From contig CAZLBP010000002.1 of NCBI GenBank assembly GCA_964557855.1, forward strand, positions 62,001-126,000: a DNA stretch of 64,000 nucleotides, written 5' to 3'. The notes under the pieces are model-generated. The model did no database searches. It was not told the origin of the DNA and worked only from the letters and a program-made list of their open reading frames with translations. This document shows positions 35,476 to 43,822 of this stretch, one piece after another. The DNA comes from JAJRZL01 sp964557855 (GTDB lineage: Bacteria; Zixibacteria; MSB-5A5; GN15; FEB-12). The stretch's first letter is position 1, and the number at the start of each line of letters is the position of its first letter. Both the position numbers and the translations under genes were made by a program.

Positions 35476-35638
35476 CTAGTGTCCTGTCCCGGAAGTGATT
35501 TTCATAATACGTCGAACACTTTTATCCGGTTGTCTTTTTTAACCAAATCTCTCATATGACCTTGCGGCAATGCTGACTGTGACTATTGCAGGTATAAAGC
35601 CAACATTGTGTAAAGCTATTCGCGGGACAGGACACTAG
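35476..35638. mobile_element. MITE-like element, copy 2
   Basis: Identical by eye to 10131-10293 over 163 bp, with the same CTAGTGTCCTGTCCCG / CGGGACAGGACACTAG ends. It lies in the same orientation on the plus strand. It sits in the 403-base gap 35447-35849, 29 bp upstream of the minus-strand surface protein start, beyond its ribosome-binding site (AGGAAA). The rest of that gap (35639-35849) is AT-rich and shows nothing else I can name. Confidence 0.85.
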
Positions 35639-35849
35639 TAGTATGTTTGATATATGACTACTGAGTGTTATCGGTCAGTAACCAACGCGTGTTACACAAC
35701 AACATACAAAATAACGTTAGATCTGCGTAAAATCAATGGTACATGCATACGATTTCTCGTCTGACTATTTACCGCACGCAACAATGTGAGTCATTGCGTG
35801 TTCCCGGCTTTCCTTGACAGCAGTCATTCTGCAGCTTTAATTCCTCCCT

Positions 35850-36407
35850 ATGCCGCAGTTGATTGACCGTGACGAAGCTTACCGGTTGGTGGAAGACAAA
35901 ATCGGTATAAACAATCTGCTTAAACACATTTTGGCTGTCGAGGCCGGCATGAGACGGCTCGCCGAACACTGCGACGAAGATGTCGAATACTGGGGACTGA
36001 CCGGACTGCTGCATGACCTGGACTACCATGAAACCAAGGACAATCCCGAGCGCCATACTTACCTGACGGAAGACTGGCTGAGGGAGTATGATCTGCCACG
36101 GGAAATGCTGTATGCCATCCACGCTCACCCGGGGCATGTTCCGTGCCGGTCGCGCCTGGATTGGGCTCTGTACTCGGTCGACCCAACCACCGGCTTCATT
36201 GTCGCCTGCGCCCTGATGCATCCCGACAAGAAGCTGGCAGCTGTCGACGGTCCGTTTATGCTACGCCGATTCGGTGAGAAGCGCTTCGCAGCGGGAGCCA
36301 CCCGGGAGAACATGGTGGCCTGCTCAGAATTAGGACTCGAACTGGAACAGTTCCTGTTGCTGGTCCACGACGGCATGTCACGCATATCCGATCAACTCGG
36401 GCTGTGA
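35850..36407 (+). CDS. HD-domain phosphohydrolase-like protein
   Basis: 185 aa. The HD motif is GLLHDLDYHETKDNPERHTY, with an upstream His in LLKHILAVEAGM and downstream AIHAHPGHVP. The metal-dependent phosphohydrolase fold is likely; members of this small HD group are annotated as HDIG-type hydrolases of unknown substrate. The ATG lacks a clear Shine-Dalgarno sequence (TTCCTCCCT precedes it). Three bases separate it from the transporter gene, so the two are co-transcribed. Confidence 0.8.
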   Translation: MPQLIDRDEAYRLVEDKIGINNLLKHILAVEAGMRRLAEHCDEDVEYWGLTGLLHDLDYHETKDNPERHTYLTEDWLREYDLPREMLYAIHAHPGHVPCRSRLDWALYSVDPTTGFIVACALMHPDKKLAAVDGPFMLRRFGEKRFAAGATRENMVACSELGLELEQFLLLVHDGMSRISDQLGL

Positions 36408-36410
36408 GCG

Positions 36411-37742
36411 GTGGCCCGTAATCATCCTCTCTTCAAGAAAGACGTAATCGGTTGGTCGTTATACGATTTCGCCAACACCATCTATTCCATGAACATCGTT
36501 TCTCTCTACTTGAAACGGTATATCGTCGAGGATCTCGAGTATCCGGATTATTGGTACGACGTTCCCTTTGCCGCCTCGATGTTTTTCGCCGCGCTCTTGC
36601 TGCCGGCACTGGGAGCTATGTCTGACCACGCCACCAAAAAGAAGCTGTTTCTATTTCTGTTTACAGTCACGTGTTGCTCCGCCGTGGGGCTGCTGGCATT
36701 CGTCCCGGTGTCCATGATCTTCGTCACGGTGGCCCTCTTTATGGTAGCCAATTTCGCCTACGAGGCCGGTCAGCCGTTCTACAACGCCCTCCTTTACTCG
36801 GTCGCCGACGGCAAGCAGGCCCGGATGATTTCCGGAGTCGGGGTCGCCCTGGGGTATGTCGGATCGGTGGTGGGCATGATCCTTGTCTTACCCTTCGTTG
36901 CCGGAGAACTGCTGGGCTGGGAATTTTCGTGGGCGCTGATCGGCGTGGGGGAGAAGTCCGGCGCCTTCCTGCCGACCGCGATTCTGTTCCTTTTGTTTTC
37001 GATTCCGCTGTTCCTCTGGGTCCGGGAGTTGCCGGTCCGTCTCAAGAAGAAGGGAACGTTCAGACAGGCCTATCGGGAAGTTTGGGAAGGCGTGAGACAC
37101 ACGAAGAAATACCCCGGAGTGCTGCGTTTTCTGATCGCCGACTATTTTTTCGAGGACGCCGTCACGACCGTGATCCTCAACATCGGACTATATTGCTCAA
37201 TAGTGCTCAGCCTCACTGATTCTGAAATCACCACTTTTCTCATCGTCTCGACGATATCGGCCGTCTTCGGCTCGTTCATTATCGGCAAGATGGCGCAAAT
37301 CTGGTCCCTGAAAAAACTGCTCGGGGCTATCGTTACCGGCTGGGTAGTGGTCTTGCTGCTGTTCGTAATGACCGACAACATGGCGGTCATCTGGCTGCTC
37401 GGTTCCGTCATCGGCGTCTTTCTGGGCGGACTGTGGACCACCTCCCGGCCGCTGCTGGCGGAACTCGTTCCCCGCGCGGAACTGGGGCGCTTCTTCGGCT
37501 TGTTTGCGCTCTCCGGACGGGCCGCCGCCGTCGTCGGACCGCTCATGTGGACCGTCATGGTCTATCTGTTCAATTCCGAACGTTTTCTCGGGCGGTGGAT
37601 CATTGAGCTACTGCAAGTCGACCCTGCTAGTTATCAGAAACTTCCGTATAAGATAGGTGTTCTATCTCTGGTAGTCATGATGCTGGTTGGTCTGTTCATA
37701 TTTCGCAAAGTACCTGACACGGAAGGAACTGTTAATGGGTAA
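36411..37742 (+). CDS. MFS transporter, UMF1/Atg22-like
   Basis: 443 aa from a GTG start, 11-12 hydrophobic segments. The opening VIGWSLYDFANTIYSMNIVS is the UMF1 family signature. It is followed by ALGAMSDHATKKK (MFS loop 2-3 motif) and YEAGQPFYNALLYSVADGKQ. UMF1 proteins are related to yeast vacuolar amino-acid effluxer Atg22; bacterial substrates are not established. It overlaps the PHP gene downstream by 8 bp. Confidence 0.87.
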   Translation: MARNHPLFKKDVIGWSLYDFANTIYSMNIVSLYLKRYIVEDLEYPDYWYDVPFAASMFFAALLLPALGAMSDHATKKKLFLFLFTVTCCSAVGLLAFVPVSMIFVTVALFMVANFAYEAGQPFYNALLYSVADGKQARMISGVGVALGYVGSVVGMILVLPFVAGELLGWEFSWALIGVGEKSGAFLPTAILFLLFSIPLFLWVRELPVRLKKKGTFRQAYREVWEGVRHTKKYPGVLRFLIADYFFEDAVTTVILNIGLYCSIVLSLTDSEITTFLIVSTISAVFGSFIIGKMAQIWSLKKLLGAIVTGWVVVLLLFVMTDNMAVIWLLGSVIGVFLGGLWTTSRPLLAELVPRAELGRFFGLFALSGRAAAVVGPLMWTVMVYLFNSERFLGRWIIELLQVDPASYQKLPYKIGVLSLVVMMLVGLFIFRKVPDTEGTVNG

Positions 37743-38787
37743 GAAGGTCGGCGAGTGGTACCAGTACAGCGGCGCGATCCACATCCACACCACCGAGTCG
37801 GACGGCACGAAGTCATTCGAGGAAGTGACGGCTATCGGCCGGTCGGTCGGACTGGACTTCATGCTGTTCTCCGATCATATGACGCTGGTACATCGAGAGG
37901 CCGACAGAGAGGGGTATTACGGTAAAACGCTCGTCCTGGTCGGCTATGAACACAATGATCTCGATGAAAAGCACCATTATCTGCTGTTCGAGTCCCCGAG
38001 AGTGTATCCGGAAGACATGACCCCGAAAGAGTACGTCGCGGCCGGAGCGGCCGACGGCGCCATCGGGATCATGGCGCACCCCGATGAAATCCGTGATCGC
38101 ATGGAGCGCTTTCCGCCCTACCCGTGGGAGGACTGGTCCGTGGAGGGGTACACCGGCATTGAAATATGGAATCAAATGTCCGAATGGATGGAGCGCCTGA
38201 CTCCGTTCAATTACCCTTTGATGGCGTTTTCTCCCCGGAAATCCATGCGCGGACCCACCGACCGTATCCTGTGCAAATGGGACGAGCTGAATATGGACCG
38301 TCGTGTGCTGGGAATCGCCAGTGTCGATGCCCATGCCTTCAAAATCGACGTGTGGCCGATCAGCAATGTCGAGATATTCCCGTACAAGGTACACTTCAAG
38401 TGCCTGCGCACGCATATTATCCTCGATGAACCGCTTTCGCCCAAGTTCGAAACTGCCAAAGCGCAATTATACGGGGCTCTGCGGTCCTGCCGCTGTTTCT
38501 CTTCGAATATGCGGTGGGGGAGCGCCGACAAGTTTTCGTTCTACGCCGAAAACGATTCCGCGCGAGCCACCTGCGGTGACGAGATCCCGATCGGCGACAA
38601 TTGCCGCCTGGTCGTCAAACTACCCGCCCGGGCGACGCTGAATCTCGTCCACAACGGTCAGACTGTCGTGCACACGAACACGAAGGAACTTGACTTTCAG
38701 GCGACACAGCCGGGCATTTATCGTGTCGAAGCCTGGAAGGGAAAGAGAGGATGGATCTTCTCCAACCACATCCGGGTGACTCCTTGA
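37735..38787 (+). CDS. PHP-domain metal-dependent phosphoesterase-like protein
   Basis: 350 aa from the ATG at 37735, chosen because GGAAGGA lies 8 bases upstream. The PHP signature is YSGAIHIHTTESDGTKSFEE, then FMLFSDHM, GYEHND, IMAHPDE and GIASVDAHAF: the His/Asp ligands of a trinuclear metal site. The last 80 residues form a beta-rich domain (GDEIPIGDNCRLVVKLPAR). Such stand-alone PHP proteins hydrolyse phosphoesters or nucleotides; the substrate is unknown. It overlaps both flanking genes (8 and 37 bp). Confidence 0.85.
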   Translation: MGKKVGEWYQYSGAIHIHTTESDGTKSFEEVTAIGRSVGLDFMLFSDHMTLVHREADREGYYGKTLVLVGYEHNDLDEKHHYLLFESPRVYPEDMTPKEYVAAGAADGAIGIMAHPDEIRDRMERFPPYPWEDWSVEGYTGIEIWNQMSEWMERLTPFNYPLMAFSPRKSMRGPTDRILCKWDELNMDRRVLGIASVDAHAFKIDVWPISNVEIFPYKVHFKCLRTHIILDEPLSPKFETAKAQLYGALRSCRCFSSNMRWGSADKFSFYAENDSARATCGDEIPIGDNCRLVVKLPARATLNLVHNGQTVVHTNTKELDFQATQPGIYRVEAWKGKRGWIFSNHIRVTP

Positions 38788-39200
38788 AGCCCGTCAAACA
38801 GGTTACAGTAACGGTCTGCGATATCGACGACTTGTTGACGGAAGAAACCTCCGAACCCAGGACCACATGCAAATTCATGTTGGTCAAATCGGATGATGAA
38901 GTCATATTCCTGTTCGGTCGGCTCAGCAGGTTTCCGTACCACGCCAGTCTGTTGGCCTGGTTCGCACAGAGCCGAAAGCTGGCCGGTTTCTGGGAGCACA
39001 AGCCTGACTTGTACGAAATAGTCGATTCCAATTACGAACCGTCAGGCGGCGGCTATGTCATCTTTGACTGGAAGCGGAGCAAGGCCGAGTTCAGCGGTGC
39101 TTCGACAGCTTATGGTAAGTTTGATCCAAATCTGCTCAAGGAAGTGCTGGCTTCAAGTCGTTTATCATCCACAATTACGTCATATTCGGTACGTTCTTGA
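38751..39200 (+). CDS. Hypothetical protein at the end of the HD-MFS-PHP unit
   Basis: 149 aa from the ATG at 38751, with AAGGGA 8 bases upstream. A TTG at 38784, overlapping the PHP stop, is an alternative start. The protein is soluble and of mixed alpha/beta type (KFMLVKSDDEVIFLFGRLSR; YHASLLAWFAQSRKL; GGGYVIFDWKRSKAEFSG). I recognise no family. The RS-rich C-terminus (LASSRLSSTITSYSVRS) is low-complexity. The overlap indicates co-translation with the PHP protein. Confidence 0.6.
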   Translation: MDLLQPHPGDSLKPVKQVTVTVCDIDDLLTEETSEPRTTCKFMLVKSDDEVIFLFGRLSRFPYHASLLAWFAQSRKLAGFWEHKPDLYEIVDSNYEPSGGGYVIFDWKRSKAEFSGASTAYGKFDPNLLKEVLASSRLSSTITSYSVRS

Positions 39201-39337
39201 TTTTGAGATTTTTTTCACAACCCGAAGAATGGCAAGGTCGCGGCCGTTGCCTGTAAGATGCTTGTACACAAGCTGTTAATATCGTCAAGCCATGCCTGGA
39301 CTCGGAGGACTATCTGAGTAATGCACTACAAATAAAC

Positions 39338-39366
39338 TTGACATTCGTCCGTATAAAAGCTAAAGT
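39338..39366 (+). promoter_or_regulatory. Promoter of the nuo operon
   Basis: TTGACA (39338-39343), 17-base spacer, TAAAGT (39361-39366), 34 bases before the nuoA ATG at 39400. The -35 is a perfect consensus and the -10 weaker. It lies in the 199-base gap after the hypothetical gene. Confidence 0.55.
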
Positions 39367-39399
39367 TGAAAAATCGTTGACCCGGGAAGAGTGTGAAAG

Positions 39400-39756
39400 A
39401 TGTTTGATACCTTATTTCCTATATTGTTGCTGTTGATATTCGCCGCCATTCTGGCCGGAATTCTGGTATTTCTGTCCGTTTCCCTGGGCAAGAGAACCCG
39501 ACTCGGCAAGAAGGGTAACCCTTATGAATGCGGCATGGAACCCCAGGGGACAACCAAGGACCCGATTCCCGTCAAATTCTACATGGTCGCGGTCCTGTTC
39601 ATTCTCTTTGACATCGAGGTGGTCTTCCTGTACCCCTGGGCGGTCATTTCCCGCCAACTGGGATTATTCGGGTTCATCGAGATGTTGGTTTTTGTCGCCA
39701 TTTTAATGGTAGGGTATTTCTACATTCTGGGACGAGGAGCGCTGAAATGGGATTAG
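39400..39756 (+). CDS. nuoA: NADH-quinone oxidoreductase subunit A
   Basis: 118 aa, three TM helices. The conserved loop KGNPYECGMEP and the acidic FDIEVVFLYPWAV identify NuoA, a small membrane subunit at the junction of the peripheral arm and the quinone site. It is the first gene of a complete nuo operon and overlaps nuoB by 10 bp. Confidence 0.96.
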   Translation: MFDTLFPILLLLIFAAILAGILVFLSVSLGKRTRLGKKGNPYECGMEPQGTTKDPIPVKFYMVAVLFILFDIEVVFLYPWAVISRQLGLFGFIEMLVFVAILMVGYFYILGRGALKWD

Positions 39757-40250
39757 AAGAGAAAATACCCGATTCAATCATATTAACGACTCTGGATAAG
39801 ATGGTCAACTGGGCCCGCAAGCGGTCCATGTGGCCTCTCGGTTTCGGCCTGGCCTGCTGCGCAATCGAGATGATCTCTACCTTTGCAGCGCACTTCGATC
39901 TGGGTCGGTTCGGCATGGAAGTCATGCGGCCGTCCCCGAGACAGGCCGACCTCATGATTGTAGCCGGTCGCGTCTCCATGAAAATGGCGCCCGTACTCAA
40001 GACGCTGTATGAACAGATGCCTAATCCGAAGTGGGTAATATCCATGGGGGCCTGCGCCTCGTGCGGCGGTGTGTTCAACAACTATGCCATTCTCCAGGGC
40101 GTGGACAAGATCGTGCCGGTGGACATCTACGTACCCGGCTGTCCGCCTCGCCCTGAGCAGTTGATGGACGGCATTCTCAAACTGTACGAAAAAGTCGAAA
40201 AGGAATCACTGAAGAACGCGCGTGAAGAGTGGGGTCGTAAGGCGGTCTGA
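39747..40250 (+). CDS. nuoB: NADH-quinone oxidoreductase subunit B
   Basis: 167 aa. Ligands of the N2 [4Fe-4S] cluster are present: LACCAIEMIS (tandem Cys), GACASCGG and YVPGCPPRPEQL. N2 hands electrons to quinone. A 71-bp gap to nuoC is the largest break within the early operon; it may hold a local RBS or processing site but no clear terminator. Confidence 0.97.
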   Translation: MGLEEKIPDSIILTTLDKMVNWARKRSMWPLGFGLACCAIEMISTFAAHFDLGRFGMEVMRPSPRQADLMIVAGRVSMKMAPVLKTLYEQMPNPKWVISMGACASCGGVFNNYAILQGVDKIVPVDIYVPGCPPRPEQLMDGILKLYEKVEKESLKNAREEWGRKAV

Positions 40251-40321
40251 GCTGATTGGACCCGCCGCCCCGGACCCCGTCGCGAAGAAGGCCTTGTGAA
40301 AAACAGAACAAGCACTAACGC

Positions 40322-40837
40322 ATGATAGATAAGATTCGACATTTCCTCAAAGACAACTTCAGTGAGGCGTTAATACGCGAAGAGGAGTTTCGCGGCGATT
40401 ACTCCTTCTATATCAGACCCGAGGCGCTGTACGGCGTCTGTGAGGCGTTGCAAAACAGCGACGACCTTGATGTCAAACTGCTGGCGGATGTAACGGCGGT
40501 TGACTGGCTCGATCACGAGAAAGCCGAAGAGGGGCGATTCGAAATCGTCTATAACCTCTACTCACTCTCGCATCAGTTCCGGTTCTTTCTCAAAGTGCAT
40601 TTGCCGGAAGAGTCGCCGACTATCAGGTCGCTGGTTGACCTGTGGGCGGGCGCCGACTGGTTGGAACGTGAGGTGTGGGACCTGTTCGGAATAGTGTTTG
40701 ACGGCCATCCCGACATGACCAAAATCGTTACCCCGGATGAGTTGGAGGGCCATCCCCTCCGCAAGGACTACCCGCTGACGTGGGAAGAGCCGCGCTTCAG
40801 CTGGAACAAGGACAAACCGCCCGAGGTGATTAAGTAG
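40322..40837 (+). CDS. nuoC: NADH-quinone oxidoreductase subunit C
   Basis: 171 aa. It carries the family signature WLEREVWDLFGIVFDGHPDM and GHPLRKDYPL. It is a separate 30-kDa-type subunit, not fused to nuoD as in E. coli. Its stop shares one base with the GTG of nuoD. Confidence 0.96.
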   Translation: MIDKIRHFLKDNFSEALIREEEFRGDYSFYIRPEALYGVCEALQNSDDLDVKLLADVTAVDWLDHEKAEEGRFEIVYNLYSLSHQFRFFLKVHLPEESPTIRSLVDLWAGADWLEREVWDLFGIVFDGHPDMTKIVTPDELEGHPLRKDYPLTWEEPRFSWNKDKPPEVIK

Positions 40838-42009
40838 TGGCCGAAGAAAAGACCTTAACCATCAACATGGGACCACAGCACCCGTCGACACACGGTGTGC
40901 TGCGCGTGCTGCTCGAGCTCGATGGGGAATTGGTGGTCAAAGCCAAACCAATCATCGGTTACCTGCACACCGGTATCGAGAAGACGATGGAATCCAAGCT
41001 GTACTACAAGGCGTTGCCTTGTACGGACCGCATGGATTACCTCGCCCCGATGTCAAACAACCTCGGGTATTCGCTCGCGGTCGAGAAGCTGATGGACATT
41101 GAAGTCCCTGAGAAGGTCAAGTGGGCTCGGGTTTGTCTGGCGGAACTGACCCGTGTCAACTCACACCTGGTCTGGCTGGGAACGCACGCGCTTGATCTGG
41201 GCGCCATGTCGATGCTGTTGTATGCTTTCCGGGAACGCGAACTGATTATTGACATCTACGAAGCCTGCGGCGGGCAACGGATGATGACCAGCTACATTCG
41301 CATTGGCGGACTGGCCCACGAGCTGCCCAAGGATTTCGAGAAAAAAGTGCGGACCATGGTCAAGACCGTGCGCGAGCGACTGAACGACTACGAGAATCTG
41401 CTGACGCACAATGAGATTTTCATAAACAGAACCAAGGGTGTGGCCGTTATCTCTGCCGAAGAGGCCGTCAATTATTCACTGACCGGTCCGATGTTGCGCG
41501 GCAGCGGCGTCAAACACGATCTGCGCAAAGCCAATCCCTACTCGGGATATGAGAATTTTGATTTTGAGATCCCGGTCGGGAAGAGCGGCGATGCCTACGA
41601 TCGCTACTTGCTGCGACTAGAAGAGATACGACAATCACTCAACATATGCGAGCAAGCTCTGGACGGCATGCCGGAAGGACCCTATCGCGCTCACGTCCCG
41701 GGCATCGTGCTGCCCCCCAAAGAAGACGTGCTGTACAAGATGGAATCGATGATATTCCATTTCAAGATCATTACCGAAGGCTTCCAGGCACCGGTCGGCT
41801 CCGTCTATCAGGGTATCGAGTCACCTAAGGGTGAAATTGGCTTCTACATAACCGGTGACGGCAGCAATATACCAAGACGAGTTCGGGTCCGACCACCCTC
41901 GTTTATTAACCTGGCCAGCTTGCCCAAGCTGTGCGAAGGGCGGTTGTTCTCCGATGTAGTCTGCGCCATCGGTTCCATAGATATTGTGCTGGGCGAGGTG
42001 GATCGATGA
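40837..42009 (+). CDS. nuoD: NADH-quinone oxidoreductase subunit D
   Basis: 390 aa, GTG start. GPQHPSTHGVLRVLLELDGE contains the quinone-site His loop. HTGIEKTME, CTDRMDYLAPMSNN and the C-terminal FINLASLPKLCEGRLFSDVV are typical of the 49-kDa subunit. It forms the quinone pocket with NuoB. It overlaps nuoE by 4 bp (ATGA). Confidence 0.97.
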   Translation: MAEEKTLTINMGPQHPSTHGVLRVLLELDGELVVKAKPIIGYLHTGIEKTMESKLYYKALPCTDRMDYLAPMSNNLGYSLAVEKLMDIEVPEKVKWARVCLAELTRVNSHLVWLGTHALDLGAMSMLLYAFRERELIIDIYEACGGQRMMTSYIRIGGLAHELPKDFEKKVRTMVKTVRERLNDYENLLTHNEIFINRTKGVAVISAEEAVNYSLTGPMLRGSGVKHDLRKANPYSGYENFDFEIPVGKSGDAYDRYLLRLEEIRQSLNICEQALDGMPEGPYRAHVPGIVLPPKEDVLYKMESMIFHFKIITEGFQAPVGSVYQGIESPKGEIGFYITGDGSNIPRRVRVRPPSFINLASLPKLCEGRLFSDVVCAIGSIDIVLGEVDR

Positions 42010-42482
42010 CACTTACGAAAGAAGCAGTACAGGAAATCAAAGACAAGGCGCAGCGCTATCCCGTGCGCAAGTCGGCAATTCTGCCGGCGCTGACGGTCGC
42101 CTATCGTCAGTTGGGATATGTCGATGAGACCGTTTATCGAGAGATCTCCAGGATCATCCGCGTACCATACCTGGAGATTGCCGAAGCCGCGACATTCTAC
42201 ACCATGTTTCCCAAGAAACCGAGAGGGAAGTATTTGATCCAGGTTTGCCACAATATATCCTGTGCCCTGATGGGGGCGGATTCGCTGATCGGCTACCTGG
42301 AGGCCAAACTCGGCATCACCAAGGGCGAATCAACATCGGATAATCTCTTTACGCTGATCTCGGTGGAATGTCTCGGATCCTGCTGCACGGCGCCCATGAT
42401 GCAGATTAACAACGATTACTATGAAAATCTGACACCGCAGCGCGTCGACGAAATCCTGAACGAACTGAGGGAAAAAGCCTGA
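42006..42482 (+). CDS. nuoE: NADH-quinone oxidoreductase subunit E
   Basis: 158 aa from the ATG at 42006, coupled to the nuoD stop. The four ligands of the N1a [2Fe-2S] cluster are in CHNISCALMG (CxxxxC) and ECLGSCCTAP (CxxxC) in the thioredoxin-like domain. It is part of the NADH-dehydrogenase module with NuoF and NuoG. Its stop overlaps the nuoF ATG by one base. Confidence 0.97.
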   Translation: MTLTKEAVQEIKDKAQRYPVRKSAILPALTVAYRQLGYVDETVYREISRIIRVPYLEIAEAATFYTMFPKKPRGKYLIQVCHNISCALMGADSLIGYLEAKLGITKGESTSDNLFTLISVECLGSCCTAPMMQINNDYYENLTPQRVDEILNELREKA

Positions 42483-43816
42483 TGTTCTATTCGCCGGTCA
42501 TCACCAACGCCGATGAAACCGCCACCAACGAGAAGCTCCATCTGTTCAGGTACGTGGAGGATCCGAATCAGGTCAAAATCGACACGTATGTCGAACGTGG
42601 CGGGTACACTGCATGGAAGAAAGCGCTCACCGAAATGAAGCCCGAGCAAGTGATTGAAGAAGTCAAGCAGTCCGGTTTACGCGGGCGCGGCGGCGCCGGC
42701 TTTCCCACCGGCATGAAATGGGGCTTCGTTCCCAAAGATTCTCCCAAACCGCGCTACCTCTGCTGTAACGCCGATGAATCCGAGCCCGGCACGTGCAAAG
42801 ACCGGGTATTGATGGAACGAGACCCGCATGCCGTCATCGAGGGCATGGCCATCGGTTCGTATGCGATCGGCTGCCATTTGATGTTCATCTACATTCGGGG
42901 TGAATTCGGCCATTGCATCGAGCGGATGGAAGCAGCTATGAAAGAAGCCTATGACAAGGGCCATCTCGGCAAGAATATTTACGGCAGCGGTTATGATTTG
43001 GACATGATTATCCACACCGGCGGCGGAGCCTACATCTGCGGCGAAGAAACCGCTCTGCTTAATTCGCTCGAAGGCGAACGCGGCATGTCCCGCATCCGGC
43101 CGCCTTTCCCGGCCATTGAAGGGCTCTATGCCTGCCCGACCATCGTCAACAACGTCGAATCGCTGGCGGCGGTGCCGCATATTATCAGTCACGGAGCCAA
43201 CTGGTATCGTTGCATGGGGACGGAGAAGTCGGCCGGCACCAAGCTCTTCTCGCTGTCCGGTCATGTCAATCGGCCGGGCAACTATGAAGTAGAGCTCGGG
43301 TTCCCCTTGAAGGACCTCATTTACAGCCCGGAATACGGCAACGGCATACTCGGCGGCAAGAAGCTCAAGGGCGTAATTCCCGGCGGCGCATCAACGCCAT
43401 TCTTGACTCCGGAAATGATCGATGTCAATCTGGATTACGAGTCCCTGACCGAGGTCGGCTCTATGCTCGGTTCCGGAGCCGTCATCGTCTTCCACGAAGA
43501 GACCTGTATCGTGTGGGTCATTCTGAAACTCATCCACTTCTTCCGCCATGAATCATGCGGGAAGTGCACCCCCTGTCGAGAAGGCACCGGGTGGCTTGAG
43601 CAGGTCATCAGGGATATTGAACGGGGCAAAGGAAGACCGGGCGATATCGAAAAGATCGAAGGTGTTTGCGGTAATATTCTGGGACGGACCATTTGTCCGC
43701 TCGGGGATGCGGCGGTCATGCCCATCCAGTCGGCCGTCAAACACTGGCGGGAGGAATGGCAATATCATATCGAACACGGCACTTGCCAGGTCAAATCGGA
43801 ATTTCCGTTTGGGTGA
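42482..43816 (+). CDS. nuoF: NADH-quinone oxidoreductase subunit F (NADH/FMN binding)
   Basis: 444 aa. FMN site GLRGRGGAGFPTGMKW, NADH-binding CNADESEPGTCKDR, and N3 cluster ligands SCGKCTPCREGTGW plus a distal Cys in LGRTICPLGDAA. It accepts hydride from NADH. Length is normal for NuoF (420-450). Confidence 0.97.
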   Translation: MFYSPVITNADETATNEKLHLFRYVEDPNQVKIDTYVERGGYTAWKKALTEMKPEQVIEEVKQSGLRGRGGAGFPTGMKWGFVPKDSPKPRYLCCNADESEPGTCKDRVLMERDPHAVIEGMAIGSYAIGCHLMFIYIRGEFGHCIERMEAAMKEAYDKGHLGKNIYGSGYDLDMIIHTGGGAYICGEETALLNSLEGERGMSRIRPPFPAIEGLYACPTIVNNVESLAAVPHIISHGANWYRCMGTEKSAGTKLFSLSGHVNRPGNYEVELGFPLKDLIYSPEYGNGILGGKKLKGVIPGGASTPFLTPEMIDVNLDYESLTEVGSMLGSGAVIVFHEETCIVWVILKLIHFFRHESCGKCTPCREGTGWLEQVIRDIERGKGRPGDIEKIEGVCGNILGRTICPLGDAAVMPIQSAVKHWREEWQYHIEHGTCQVKSEFPFG

Positions 43817-43822
43817 TGATAA

